Below are positions 9,599-21,376 of a stretch of 64,000 bases of DNA, one piece after another. Position numbers and translations under genes: made by a program. Origin of the DNA: Sophora flavescens (lineage: Eukaryota; Streptophyta; Magnoliopsida; Fabales; Fabaceae). The number at the start of each line of letters is the position of its first letter. The stretch's first letter is position 1. The stretch lies in assembly GCA_030762895.1 (NCBI GenBank), contig JAUPTC010000020.1, positions 558,001 to 622,000 of the forward strand, written 5' to 3'. Below the pieces are notes generated by a model. It was given only the letters and a program-made list of their open reading frames with translations. It did not search any database and was not told the DNA's origin.

Positions 9599-11212
9599 TT
9601 GTGTGATTTTGATCCTGAAATTGAAAGAACTTTGCATACACGCCGTAGACCAATTCGGGCTAGCACTAGTGGTGATTCTGATGCTGAACCTGTTTTTGAT
9701 AACATGGCTGACCAAAGAACATTAAGGCAGCTTGCTGCCCCTGATGTTAATTACAATGGTTTGTGTATTGAATATGCTGATGTTGTTGCTCCCTTTGAAT
9801 TAAAATCTGGTTTAATACACTTGTTGCCAAGGTTTAGTGGTCTTGCAGGTGAGGATCCACATAAACATCTGAAGGAATTCTAGGTTGTTTGCTCTACACC
9901 TTTGAGACCTGAAGGAATAACTGAATATCATATCAAGCTGACAGCCTTCCCATTCTCACTTCAAGGTGCTGCGAAGGATTGGCTATATTACCTTGAACTG
10001 AATTCCATTACAACCTGGAATGATATGAAGAAAGTCTTCCTAGAGAGGTACTTCCCTACCTCCAGAGCTGCATCAATCAGAAAGGAGATATGTGGTATTA
10101 GACAAGGCAATGAATCATTGGTAAGTGCTTGGGAGAGATTCAAGAAGTTGGTGTCAGTTGTCCTCGAGATCGATTTCCGAGCATTGCTTGATTCGAGTAC
10201 TTTTATGAGGGATTCTTTGCCGATGGATAGAAACATTTTGGATCTTTGCTAGTGGGGGAGCACTTGTTGATAAGACTCCATTGCTCTGCCAAGCAATTGA
10301 TTGAGAACATGTCACTCAACTCCCGGCGAGTTCACAACCAGGAGCAATTCTGTTGAGACAAGGGGTGTGAATGAGATCCATGGTTCTTCTTCCAACAAAG
10401 CCCTTGAAACCAGACTTGATGAGCTCACTTCTTTGGTGAAGCAGTTGGCAGTGGATAAAGTTCAAACAGCAAGGCTGTGTTGTATCTGTACCTCCCCTGA
10501 ACACCTGACCGACGCATGCCCCATTCTGAAAGATGAGTCGATCAGCGATTTGCCTCAAGCATATGCAGCCAACCTTTACCATCAAGGCAACAATCAGAAC
10601 AGGTACAACACTCCTGACCTCTCCACTAATAAGTGCCACCCCAACTGGAGGAACCACCCAAACCTTCGGTATGGGAACTCATCCACACAACAGCAGCTGA
10701 TAGCACCACCACAGAATTCTCCCCAAGTGACCACCTCTGCACCTTCTGGACCTTCACTAGAGGAACTGATCAAGCAAATGGATGAAAACAATCTCCGGTT
10801 TCAGCGGCAAGCAAATGCTAGTATTCATACTTTGCGAACCACAGATTGGGCGATTTCGGCGTGAACGGATGCTAGCATTCATACTTTGCGGAACCACAGA
10901 TTGGACAGCTTGCCAATTCAATGAATGCCATGCAGCAAGCTCAAGGATCAAACCAACTACCTGCACAAACAGTGGTGAATCCTAATGTGAGTGCCATTTC
11001 ATTGAGATCCGGGAAAGTTGTAGAGGCAGCCCCTGAAAAGAATGAAGTTGTTGAGGTAACACCTGAACCTCCTGCTGTTATTGAGGCTGAAAAAGAGTAT
11101 GTGCCACCGATCCCCTTCCCACAAAGAGTGCTGAAGAATAAAAATATTGTTGAGGAAGACAGGGGAGAGAGATCCTGGGTGTGTTCGAGAAAAGTGGCGG
11201 TAAACATTCCGC
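9599..11212 (+). pseudogene. gag: Athila-L gag
   Basis: Gag forms the particle that packages element RNA. The frame opens near 9599 and holds the retrotransposon gag domain (LTAFPFSLQGAAKDWLYYLE, then WNDMKKVFLERYF) at about 9930-10060, a zinc knuckle C-CI-C-TSPE-H-LTDA-C (CX2CX4HX4C, about 10480-10521) and a glutamine-rich spacer. TAG at 9881-9883 interrupts the frame in both arms and probably replaces a CAG. Frameshifts near 10190, 10250-10320 and 10830-10930 occur where this copy reads, for example, cccggcgag and the right arm reads cccagcag. They may be consensus errors rather than decay. Confidence 0.85.
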
Positions 11213-12010
11213 TTGCTTGATGTGATCAAGCGGGGTTCAGAAATCGCAAAGTTTACGAAAGATTTGTGCACACACAAGAGGAGGTTGAAGAGAAATGAGA
11301 GAGTCAACTTGGGGCGAAATGTTTCAGCCCTTATTCAACCTAAGCCTGCGCTGAGAAGGATTCTGATTTCAGCCCTCGGTCGGGGCAATGCCACGAAGTG
11401 CAAGAATCCGAGAACTTTTGCTATTCCAGGCACCATAGGGGACAGTAAATTCGACAACTGCATGTTGGATTTGGGAGCTTCTATTAATGTCATGCCCACT
11501 TCTGTCTTCAGCAACCTTGATCTTGGTCCTTTGCAACATACAGGTCTTACTATTCGGTTGGCAAGCAGGACCAATGCTCGCTCCATTGGAGTGGTAGAAG
11601 ATGTGTTGAGTACGGGTTAATGATTTGATTTTCCCTGCTGATTTTTACATCCTGGATATGGCGGGGAAACAAATTCAAGCAGATCACCAATCTTGCGGGA
11701 AGACCGTTCATGAAGGCAGCGAAGACAAAGATTGATGTTCACGACGGAACCATGTCCATGGAGTTTGGTGACATTGTTGCAAAATTCAACATTTTCGATG
11801 CTATGAAGCATCCCTTGGAAGAAGCATTCTGTTTTTCAAATAGAGTTGCTCTCGAGATTATTGAGGACACTTACGATGACTTGGTTGCAGCATTGCTGAT
11901 TTCCCATCTTTTTCTGATTTTGATGATGTCTACTCATGTCTTGATTGCACCGACTACGACCCTTGTCTTTGTTTGTCTTGATATTGATCTTTGCCATGCG
12001 GGGTGACAGT
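11213..12010 (+). pseudogene. Athila-L aspartic protease
   Basis: The protease that processes the polyprotein. MLDLGASINVMPTSVF (about 11463-11510) carries the catalytic Asp in the DLGAS form typical of Athila-like elements. Downstream the flap and C-terminal part (LIFPADFYILDMAG, then GRPFM-K-AKTKIDVHDG) is split over frames at 11620-11710. The right-arm copy reads through this region without a break. Confidence 0.83.
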
Positions 12011-13140
12011 GTAGAGGAAGCCATTTATTCAGCTGAAGTTCTTGGCAGCCCGACTGCCCCAAACATACCATCTATTGAGCAGCCACCCTCCTTAGAGCTT
12101 AAGCCACTTCCTGGAAATCTGAAGTATGCTTACTTGGAGAGGAATGAAAAACTTCAAGTTATAATTTCCTATAACCTTGATTCTAACCAGGAAACTAAGA
12201 TCTTGGAGGTTTTGAAGAGGCATAAGAAGGCGATTGGTTGGACCTTGGCCGACATACCAGGTATTAGCCCCTCCATGTGTATGCATAGGATTACGTTGGA
12301 GGACAGGGCTAAACCAGTTAGGAGCGACCATATAGGCGACTCAATCCCTTGATTCTTGATGTTGTGAAGAATGAGGTAACAAAACTCTTGCATGCGTGTA
12401 TCATATATCCTATCTCTCGGCGGTGGTGGGTGAGCCCGGTGCAAGTTGTACCTAAGAAGTCTGGACTCACAGTGGTAAAAAATGAAAGCAATGAACTTGT
12501 TCCCACTAGAGTCCAGAATAGCTGGAGAGTCTGTATTGACTACAGGAGGTTGAACCAGGCAACTAGAAAGGATCACTTTCCTTTGCCGTTCATCGATCAG
12601 ATGCTTGAACGGCTAGCTGGTAAATCACATTATTGTTTTCTTGATGGTTTTTCAGGATACTTTCAGATCCACATTGCACCAGAGGATCAAAAGAAAACAA
12701 CCTTTACGTGCCCTTTTGGCACGTTTGCTTACAGGAGGATGCCATTTGGTCTTTGTAATGCCCCTGGCACATTCCAGAGATGCATGATTAGTATTTTTAC
12801 TGAATATATTGAGAATTGCATGGAAGTGTTCACGAGATGATTTTTCTTGTTTATGGTTCCTCATTTGATGCATGCTTGCATAGTTTGAATCTTGTTTTGG
12901 AAAGATGCATTGAAGCCGACCTTGTTTTGAACTACGAAAAATGTCATTTTATGGTTGAGCAGGGGAATTTTTTGGGGCATATTATTTCTGAAGGGGGTAT
13001 TTCAGTAGATCCTGCTAAGATTGATGTGATTTCTACACTGCCTTACCCATCTTGCGTTCGCGAGAATCGTTCTTTTCTTGGTCATGCGGGTTTTTACAGG
13101 CGCTTCATTAAGGATTTCAGCAAGATAGCCCTTCCACTGT
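12011..13140 (+). pseudogene. Athila-L reverse transcriptase
   Basis: A connector (SLELKPLPGNLKYAYLE; HKKAIGWTLADIPGISP) leads to RT motifs: WRVCIDYRRLNQATRKDHFP, FLDGFSGYFQIHIAPEDQ, MPFGLCNAPGTFQRCM and NYEKCHFMV. The catalytic Asp-Asp region at about 12832-12850 is out of frame: the right arm reads ttcacagatgat, but this copy has ttcacgagatgat. A further break lies near 12330-12430. Confidence 0.85.
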
Positions 13141-13680
13141 CAAACTTGTTGAAAAATGATGTCATTTTCAACTTTGATGACAGCTGCAAGAAGGCGTTTG
13201 ATTTCTTGAAGAAGGCATTGACCTCTACTCCCATCATCCAGCTTCCTGACTGGACCCTCCCTTTTGAGATCATGTGTGATGCTTCTAACTATGTTGTGGG
13301 GGCGGTCCTTGCACAAAGGGTGGGCAAGGCTGCCCATGTGATTTACTATGCTTCTAGGACTTTAGATGCTACGCAGGCTAATTATACTACTACTGAAAAG
13401 GAACTTCTAGCTATTGTTTTTGCTCTTGATAAATTTAGATCATATTTGCTAGGTTCCAAGGTTGTTGTTTTCACTGACCATGCAGCTTTAAAGTACTTGT
13501 TGAAGAAACAGGAAGCAAAACCGAGATTGATTCGGTGGATCTTTGTTGCTCCAAGAGTTTAGTGTGGAGATTAAAGATAAGAGTGGAGCTGAGAATTTAG
13601 TGGCTGATCACTTGAGCGAGAATAGAGAGGATGAGGATCCTTCCCCATTCGGGATGACTTTCCGATGAGCGGCTTTTCTG
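13141..13680 (+). pseudogene. Athila-L RNase H
   Basis: Gypsy RNase H with FEIMCDASNYVVGAVLAQ, YTTTEKELLAIVFALDKFR and VVFTDHAALKYLL, carrying the acidic catalytic residues. It is open within 12816-13562, then shifted near 13540 and again at 13610-13680, where the right arm keeps SGAENLVADHLSRIERDED in frame. Confidence 0.85.
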
Positions 13681-15004
13681 ATTACATGGGGTAACTCCTT
13701 GGTTTGCTGATATTGTTAACTACCTTGTTGGTGGTGTTTTTCCAACAGGTGCAACTAGGGCACAAATTCACAAACTTAAGAGTGATGCCAAATATTATGT
13801 TTGGGATGATCCATATCATTGGAAATTTGGTAGTGATCAGGTAATTAGGAGATGTGTCCCCGACTATGAGATTGAGTCTATTTTGTATTTTTCTCATGCT
13901 TCTCAAGTAGGGGGACATTTTGGACCACAAAGGACTGCAAGAAAAGTCCTAGATTCAGGTTTTTATTGGCCCACTATTTTTAGGGATGCTTATGAGATTT
14001 ACCGCACTTGTAAAGAGTGTCAGATAGCAGGTACATCCATCACTCGTAAGAGTGAAATGCCTCAGCAACCTATGCTTTTCTGTGAGATGTTTGATGTGTG
14101 GGGAATTGACTTTATGGGTCCTTTCCCTGCATCTTTTGGTTTCCTCTATATCACCTTCTTTGTTGACTATGTTTCAAAGTGGGTGGAAGCTATCCCCACT
14201 AGGACTAATGATTCTAGAGTTGTTGCAAATTTTGTCGGGTCCAATATTTTCTGTAGCTTTAAAATACCTCGTGCTATCATAAGTGATCAAGGCACTCATT
14301 TCTGCAACCGCACCATGGAAGCTTTACTGCGGAAGTATGGAGTTGTGCACGGGGTCTCTCTGCATACCATCCCCGGACTAATGGGCGGTGAGATCTCAAA
14401 CAGAGAGATCAAACAGATCTTAGAGAAAGTGGTGCAGCCAAATAGGAAGGATTGGAGCCGCCATCTAGAAGACACACTTTGGGCTCAAATAACAGCTTTC
14501 AAGACACCAATAGGGATGTCTCCCTATAGACTTGTGTTCGGTAAGGCATGTCATCTTCCTGTAGAGATTGAGCACCGTGCTTATTGGGCGGTCAGAAGCT
14601 GTAATTTGGAAATGCAACAAGCTGGCATTGAAAGAAAACTCCAATTACAGCAGCTTGAAGAGCTGAGGCTGGAAGCCTATGAAAGCTCTCGAATTTATAA
14701 AGAGAAAACTAAGCACTTTCATGATAGGATGATTTCTAGGAAGGAATTCTCTGTGGGCTAGCAGGTTTTATTGTTTAACTCCCGCCTAAGAGTGATGGCT
14801 GGGAAACTTCGATCCAAGTGGATTGGCCCATTTGTTGTTACTAATGTTTTCCCTCATGGTGCAGTAGAAATAAAAAGTGCAGGTACCGACAAGGTCTTTA
14901 AGGTTAATGGGTAGCGCTTGAAGCTATTCCATGAGAGCTCGGTGCCTGAGGATGCTACTGTTGAGGAGCTCTCCTTGGAAGAGCCCACCTACACTGCAAC
15001 TTGA
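13681..15004 (+). pseudogene. Athila-L integrase
   Basis: Integrase with an N-terminal zinc motif (HASQVGGHFG, then TCKECQ), and a core with WGIDFMGPFP (first Asp) and ISDQGTHFCN (second Asp). The third catalytic region (Glu) near 14375-14398 is garbled here: the reading is ctccccggactaatgggcggtgagatc-like, where the right arm has CAG/GCTGAG in the same place. TAG at 14759-14761 and TAG at 14912-14914 are shared by both arms. The terminal stop is TGA at 15002-15004. Confidence 0.85.
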
Positions 15005-16489
15005 TCAGGGAGCACCTTCTCCTTTCCCTCACTCTTATTTTATATTTTTGTTCTTTCATTAAGGACAATGTATGGCTTAGGTGTGGGGGAGGGAACCAAT
15101 TGTTTTGTTTTGTTTTGTTTTCTTTATTTTTGAACTTAGCTCTTGAATAATTTGAGAAGATCAAGAGTTGTGTGTGAGTCTTATGTCGGCAAGCTTGAAT
15201 GGATTCTGTTAACTTTAGTATAGATGGATTGCATGATATGTGTTGACTGTTGATGATTTCCCCCTTTGGTTTTGAAAATTGAAAATTGATCCCCATGTGA
15301 AAAATTGAAAAATTGAACTTTGAGATATTTTGTTATGATTGCATGATGTATGATAAGTTTGGGGTGAAGGGGTGCACACACTAGGGATTGAATCTCGGTC
15401 AAACAATTTGCGAAAAATGTCCAGGTGAGGCATTTGAGCCTCCAACTTTGTTTTTAATTGTGTGAATCACTTTCAAGTTGCACTTTCCCGATTTTGCTTG
15501 AATCTCTTCATGGTTTGCATGTTTATATGGTTGCATCAAATGATTTAGGCAATTTTCTTTGAATTAGCTACTTGGTCTAAAAGAACCATCCCTAATGCAT
15601 GTTCCCTAGTTAGCCACATTGAGCCTAAATAGCCTATTTTTTCTTGATGACCCTATGTTATAAGCCAAAATCTGGAAAAACCATGTTAACCCAATCTTAG
15701 GATTAGGAGAGCATGGACGCTTAGCAAGAGGAGGGTTGTAAGAAACTAAGTTTGGGGTGGCTACAAGGTTTGATATGTCATTCTGGGTTGAGAAAAAGAA
15801 AAATAAATAAATAAAGGTTGATTCAAAAAAAAAACAAGAAGAAAAGAAAAAAAATTGCCAAAAGAAAAGGGGCAAAACAAAAAGCTTAGCAAGGAAAAGG
15901 CTGTAGTCACCCAAAAGCAAAGAGAAAAGTGGAAAAAGGAATTTGAGTGGAAAGTCAATGTGTCAAATGTTCAGGCTCTCTTAGTTCCTAGGGACTTAAG
16001 CCTAGTACCCTTGAAAATCCTACCCTTAGCCAAGCCCCATTACAACCTTTAAAAGACCTTTTGATGTTGCATGCATGTTTTCGTGGGAACTTTGTTTGAG
16101 ATGAAAATCTAATTCATGGGAAGTGCTCTTGGAAAGTGAAACTGAGTGAAAAAGTTGATAGCCTAGACAAATTGAAAGAATGAGTGAAATATTACATGCC
16201 CTTGTGAGGAAGGCTATTGTTTGAAATCAGTGATCTCCCTTCTGTGTGTGACTTGGATCCTCAACTTAGATTACTGATTGCATGAATGATGAAGTTCTCA
16301 ACTGTTCAAAGTAGATGAATGTGGGGATTCCATTGTTGCAAAGGGGGGAAAGCATTGAAAAAAAAAATTGTTTTCTTAAGATTGCATGAAATTTGTGCGA
16401 ATTTGATTGAATCCTTTAAGCTTGCCAAGTTGAGTCTTTTTGATTTTTAGTTTGCTTGGGGACAAGCAAAGTTTTAGTTTGGGGTATTT
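15005..16489 (+). other. Athila-L 3' noncoding region
   Basis: 1.49 kb between integrase and the 3' LTR. I see no env-like ORF, although some Athila elements carry one here. It contains a (tttg)-rich run near 15105-15130, a long purine-rich stretch at about 15788-15890, and two sites reading tttggggt (near 15360 and 15750) that resemble the sequence just before the 3' LTR. Short open frames here lack homology cues and are probably chance. Confidence 0.75.
16466..16489 (+). other. Athila-L candidate polypurine tract
   Basis: agtttggggtattt immediately precedes the 3' LTR start TGATAAGCC at 16490. It is G-rich but not a perfect purine run, so the assignment rests mainly on its position. Confidence 0.5.
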
Positions 16490-17706
16490 TGATAAGCCTC
16501 TGGTTATCTAGTTTTATAACTAGTAAGGCCATGACTTTTGTGCCAATTATTCGAGTTCAATCTCACTTTTCACCCAAATTTAGATTTAATTGTCCTCAAG
16601 CAGCATTTTGAGTCTCTTAGGTAATTTTAGGATATTTTAGTTAATTTTGAGTCGAATAAAGCATTCACTGCTATTTCATATTTTCAGGTTAACTTAGAGT
16701 CAAGGGAATGAGGAAAACAGTGGAAATTGCAATCCTGGAAGAATTCGCCCCGCGAGAGGCTGCTCGCCTCGCGAGCCTGAAGGCTGACTGTGCCAGAGAA
16801 TGCAACCCCTTCTGTCTCCCCTCGCGAACCATGTCTCGCCTCGCGAGCCTGAAGACCAGAAGCTATCACGCCCAGGCCCTGATACTCATCACGGGCGTAA
16901 TGAGAAGACTCTTTCTGTCTCGCCTCGCGAGTGACTATTCACCTCGCGAGAATCCAATTTTGAACTAGCGCCATTTTTAATATTCGCATCGCGAGAGGCT
17001 GCTCGCCTCGCAAGCGCGCGCGGATTCTGAAGTTATAAGTTGCTGTTTAGGGCAGATTAGGAGGGACCTTTTGCTAATCATTGTTTTGCGAATTTTCTGA
17101 AGTTGTGTTGCGTTTTTCATGGAGAACTAATTCCCAGGATTAATCTGCTGTAATCGGTTTCCATTGCCACTTGAGGTTCTATAATCCCAATCTTATTGCT
17201 ATTCTCTTTCAATATTATTCTGTATGTTCTGTTTGCTTAATTCAGGATTGTATAGAATAGGTATTGATTTGTTTCGATGATTGTATGTTTCTATACTTAA
17301 TCGCGTTTGCTTAATTCGCGCGTGTTCAATCATGTTTTCTTAATTCACGAGAGCTTAATCCGTTTTCTTAATTCGGAATAGGAACATATATCTCGTAGTA
17401 TCGATTACACTTGTTAATTGCTGCTACAATCGAAAAGGGATTAGAATCTGCTTAGGGCATGGAATTATGAGAACCGATGATAGTGGGAAACTGAAAACTG
17501 ATGAGATTAATCGCTTTTAGCTTATTCGATAATCACTTATCTGCGCTCTGTTTTCTAAATTGAATCTTTAATTCTAAACCCCCAAAAACTGATTTTGCTG
17601 TTAATAACAATCCAAGAGTCCTTGTGAGACGATACTCGAGTTGTCGCGCCGTAACTACAGTTTTTATAAACCACTCGCTTTTTGACACATGCGCGACAGC
17701 GTGTCA
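16490..17706 (+). repeat. Athila-L 3' LTR
   Basis: 1,217 bp with the same termini and CTCGCGAG cluster (16741-17022) as the 5' LTR. The C-run is 5 long (17579-17583). It ends GTGTCA at 17706 and is followed by the duplicated ttctg. Confidence 0.95.
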
Positions 17707-18071
17707 TTCTGATACTTTATTGGACGCGCTCCGAATGCCACGTAGGTAGACGCTGGCTTTCAATACTTAGGTGGACGCAAGTTTGTTTCTCTTGCGTTTT
17801 CGACGTGCGCTTCAAACACTATAGTGTTGGACGTCTGTTTGTTACACTTTGTTGGACGTCTGCTTTTCTACACTTTGTTGGACGTCTGTTTGTTACACTT
17901 TGTTGGACATTTGCTTTTCTACACTTTGTTGGACGTCTGTTTGTCTTATTTAATCTGCACACTCGATAGATAGGTTACCAACCAACATGAAGGTTAATTA
18001 AATCATTAACCAATGTTTAGTTCTCATCAAAACTTAGGGAAATGCACATCAGACATTTTAGAGACTTAACA
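17707..18071 (-). repeat. Shared Copia LTR, part B
   Basis: The 5' (U3) end of the LTR interrupted by Athila-L, with the minus-strand start TGTTAAG at 18071. 17707-17711 is the duplicated ttctg. It contains the ttggacgtctg minisatellite (about 17826-17945). Joined to 6651-8281 it serves as the 5' LTR of Copia-1 and the 3' LTR of Copia-2. Confidence 0.92.
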
Positions 18072-18085
18072 ATCTCCCCCTTTTT
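18072..18085 (-). other. Copia-2 polypurine tract
   Basis: Minus-strand AAAAAGGGGGAGAT abuts the LTR start TGTTAAG, identical to the tract of Copia-1. Confidence 0.9.
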
Positions 18086-18493
18086 GATGATGACGAACAT
18101 TGAGATGATTTAATGAACCTCATAAAATATCAACAAAGAAAATAGCATATATCAGGCAGGTTGAAATTTTCTTTAAACGAACCGGTTATATCATTTTCAT
18201 TCTCCGATTCTATTTCTCCTATTCTCCCATTTTCATTTCTCCCATTCTCCCTATTCATTTCTCCCTTTCTCCCCCTTTTTGTCAACATCAAAAAGGGTTA
18301 TCAAGTTTTAATTATGAGATATGTTAAGGGCAAGATAACATGTGAAGAAAATCATAGTAATACAGCAAGCATATTAGACATACTCCACTTAAACTATTGT
18401 ATCATTACTCCCTCTGAACTAATGCTTAGTTGAAAGAACATGTATATAGGAGTAATGATAGATTTAGCACAGATAGCTTAACATTCAGACATG
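18086..18493 (-). other. Copia-2 3' untranslated region
   Basis: Noncoding. It holds the ttctccc-type pyrimidine-rich block (about 18198-18275), with slightly different units from Copia-1, and otherwise no recognisable feature. Confidence 0.7.
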
Positions 18494-19163
18494 TCATTCA
18501 ACAATACAACGCATGTTTAGATTATCTCTAATAAATAAAAACCTATCTTCTGCGAGGGGTTTAGTGAAAATATCAGCCCATTGATTTTCAGTTTTAACAA
18601 ACTTAATATCAAAGATGCCTTTTTGAACATAATCCCTAATGAAATGATGTTTGATTTCAATATGTTTAGCCTTAGAATGCTGAATTGGATTTTTAGTTAA
18701 GCATATAGCACTTTAATTATCACACCATACATATATGTTATGTTCATAAATAGAGTAATCCTCAAGTTGATGTTTTACCCATAAGAGTTGAGAGCAGCAA
18801 CTAGCAGCAGAGATGTATTCTGCTTCAGCAGTAGACAAGGCAATGGTTGTCTGCCTCTTGCTTGACCATGAAACTAAACTTGCTCCAATGAAGTGACATC
18901 CTCCACTGGTGCTTTTTCTTTCTATTCTGTCTCCAGCAAAATCAGCATCACAATATCCCATTAATCTGTATTCTTTTGATCTTAAATACAGCAAACCAAG
19001 ATTAGTAGTTCCAAGCAAATATCTAAATATTCTTTTAACAGCCTTAAGATGAGATTCTCTAGGATCAGATTGGAATCTAGCACACATATAGAGACACTAA
19101 ATTGAATGTCGAGTCTGCTTGAAGTTAAGTACGAGTGAGAGCCAATCATACCTCTGTAGGCAG
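18494..19163 (-). pseudogene. Copia-2 RNase H domain
   Basis: 18713-19087 is open through RESHLKAVKRIFRYLLGTT, GYCDADFAGD, SGGCHFIGASLVSWSSKRQT and the TAEAEYISAASCCSQLLWVK active-site region, which Copia-1 has lost. A TAA after VWCDN (about 18713) truncates it before the HSKAKHIEIKHHFIRD segment. The terminal TGA is at 18494-18496. Confidence 0.87.
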
Positions 19164-20195
19164 TTTGATCTACCTTTTTACCTTATCATCTTTGCTTAGT
19201 TTTGCATTGGGTTGCATAGGGGTTTTCATGAGCTTTCCATTTTCCATTTTGTATTTATTGAGTATCTCATTGGTATATTTTTGTTGAGGGATGTAAATTC
19301 CATCACTTATGCCTTGATTTGTAATCCAAGGAAGAACTTCAATTCTCCAATCATGCTCATCTCAAATTCAGCTTGCATTAGATTTGAAAATTCCTTGCAC
19401 AGCTTTTCATTTGTTGCTCCAAAAATAATATCATCAACATAAATTTGAACTATAATAAAGTTCTCTTTAGAGCATTTTTTGAACAGAGTAGTGTCTACTT
19501 GTCCTCTAGTAAAACCATTATGCATGAGAAAAGAACTGAGTCTATCATACCATGCTCTAGGTGCTTGTTTCAAACCATATAATGCCTTTTTAAGTTTGAA
19601 AACGTGATCTGGTTTATCAGTATCCTCAAAACCAGGGGGTTGTTTAACATACATTTCTTCTTCAATTATACCATTTAGAAAAGCACTTTTTACATCCATT
19701 TGAAACAGGGTAATTTGGTGTTGTACAGCATATGACATTAAAATGCGTATGGCTTCTATTCTAGCTACAAGTGCAAAGGTTTCATTATAATCAATACCTT
19801 CTTGTTGGTTATAGCCTTGAGCTACTAACCTTGCCTTATTTCTGATAACTTTACCATCTTCATCCAATTTGTTTCTGAAGACCCATCTTGTTCCAATAAC
19901 CGACTTGTTTTTAGGCTTAGAGACAAGAGTCCAGACATCATTTCTTGTGAACTGGTTAAGTTCTTCTTGCATAGCAAGAATCCAGCTTTCATCCTTAAGA
20001 GCTTCTTCAATGCGTTTAGGCTCCAAATCTGAAATAAAGGCCACATTGCTTGATTCTCTTAATGTGGATCTGGTTCTTACTCCTTCAGAAGGATTTCTAA
20101 TAATAAGATCCTTAGGATGATGAGTGTTGAACTTCCAATCCCTTTTGAGATCATCATGAAGATCTTGACTCGTCTATTCCACTTGTCTTTCAGCC
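19164..20195 (-). pseudogene. Copia-2 reverse transcriptase
   Basis: 19307-20044 (245 codons) is a nearly complete RT. It holds TRWVFRNKLDEDG, ARLVAQGYNQQEGIDY, MDVKSAFLNG, KKALYGLKQAPRAWY, the catalytic IYVDDIIFGATNEK and GELKFFLGLQIK. The frame breaks at about 19307, where acttgtctgctt in Copia-1 reads acttatgcctt here (a CTG site). Upstream, TAG at 20174-20176 (plus-strand cta) stands where Copia-1 keeps CAG (plus-strand ctg at 4248-4250). Confidence 0.88.
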
Positions 20196-20930
20196 TCAGG
20201 CACGAGTTACTATTTTGGTTAGATCGGGTTGTTGACTTTCTGGTTTGTTTATATCAAGACCTGCAAGATCATCTTCTAGATCTGGTAGTTTTTTATCAGT
20301 CTTTAATCCATCATTGAATTTAACATGAACATATTCTTCAATAATACAAGTTCTTGAATTATATACTCTAAAAGCCTTAGACTTTTCAGAATATCCTACG
20401 AAAATACCTTTGTCTACCTTAGAATCAAACTTTCCAAGATTATCTCTGGTATTCAGAATAAAACATTCACATCCAAAAGCATGAAAATAAGATGTGTTGG
20501 GGATTTTTCCTTTCCACAATTCATAAGGAGTCCTTTTTAGAAAGGGCCTAATAAGTATTCTGTTTTGTACATAACAAGCAGTGTTTACAGCTTCTGTCCA
20601 GAAATAATTAGGGAGATTATTTTCATTGAGCATAGATCTAGCCATCTCTTGCAGAGATCTATTCTTTCTCTCAACCACTCCATTTTGCTGTGGAGTTCTA
20701 GGTGCAGAGAAATTGTGAGAGATTCCATTCTCCTCACAGAACTGTCTAAACTGCTCATTTTCAAATTCTCCCCCATGATCACTTCTAAGGGTAGAAATAC
20801 AGAAACCCTACTCATTTTGTACACTTTTGCAGAATACTGAGAAAGCCTTAAAAGACTCATCCTTGTGTGTTAGGAAGAGTACCCATGTGTATCTAGAATA
20901 GTCATCAACTATGCAAATCCATATTTTCTT
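20196..20930 (-). pseudogene. Copia-2 integrase core and C-terminal region
   Basis: Integrase inserts element cDNA into the chromosome. The frame at 20196-20678 reads VERKNRSLQEMARSMLNENN (with the catalytic Glu), then YFWTEAVNTACYVQNRI, PYELWKG, FHAFGCECFI and KGIFVGYSEKSKAFRVYN. Upstream in the same frame are LRSDHGGEFEN (second Asp) and the first Asp in DDYSRYTWV. TAG at 20808-20810 (plus-strand cta) interrupts NE-GFC, where Copia-1 has CAG. Confidence 0.86.
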
Positions 20931-21376
20931 CCAGCCAGGCTGGCAACACTAACTGGTCCAAACAGATCCATGTGTACCAACTGAATAGGTCTAGAGGTTG
21001 ATACTTGGTTTTTAGATTTGAAACTAGATTTTATCTGTTTACCTCTCTGACATGCATCACACAAGACATCTTTCTTAAAGCTAATATCAGGCAATCCTCT
21101 CACAAGATTATTCCTTTTTAATTCAGAAATTAGTTTCATACTAGCATGTCTTAGTTTCTTATGCCATAATCATCTCTCATCCTCTTTAGACATCAGACGG
21201 GTTACACTTTGATCTGAGAGATCAGACAGTTCAATCTTATAAAGATTTTGTTGCCTTTTAGCTGAAAAGAGGGTTTTGCCACAACAATCTTTAACTATGC
21301 ATACATCCTTGGTAAAGGAAACATCAAAACCACTATCACATAATTGACTTATGCTAAGCAAATTGTGTCTTAATCC
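20931..21376 (-). pseudogene. Copia-2 pre-integrase zinc domain
   Basis: 21170-21361 (NLLSISQLCDSGFDVSF is readable just upstream and within it) and 20909-21139 (LCDACQRGKQIKSSFKSKNQ, MDLFGPVSVASLAGRKYG) form the pre-integrase region and HHCC motif. A one-base change near 21165 separates the two frames. It contains the 85 bp (21312-21396) missing from Copia-1. Confidence 0.83.

Larger units (their letters stand above)
8282..17706 (+). mobile_element. Athila-L: complete Athila-like Ty3/Gypsy retrotransposon nested in the Copia LTR
   Basis: 9,425 bp, with LTRs 8282-9499 and 16490-17706, tRNA-Asp PBS at 9503-9520, gag-pol 9599-15004 and a ttctg duplication on both sides. The domain order gag-PR-RT-RH-INT is that of Ty3/Gypsy. 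Signatures such as DLGASINVMP, LGRPFM and WGIDFMGPFP, together with the tRNA-Asp PBS, point to the Athila lineage. The coding region has many frameshifts, most of which the inverted copy (54393-63814) lacks. Both copies share three in-frame TAG codons. Confidence 0.95.

Noticed and set aside
15005..16489. Env-like gene in the Athila 3' region
   Set aside because: No long open frame, signal peptide or membrane segment is present in either copy. The short ORFs are chance.
20585..20860. 91-codon frame in Copia-2 integrase (and its equivalents in the other copies)
   Set aside because: It is a +1 shadow of the integrase core, in which the real frame carries SDHGGEFEN and VERKNR.
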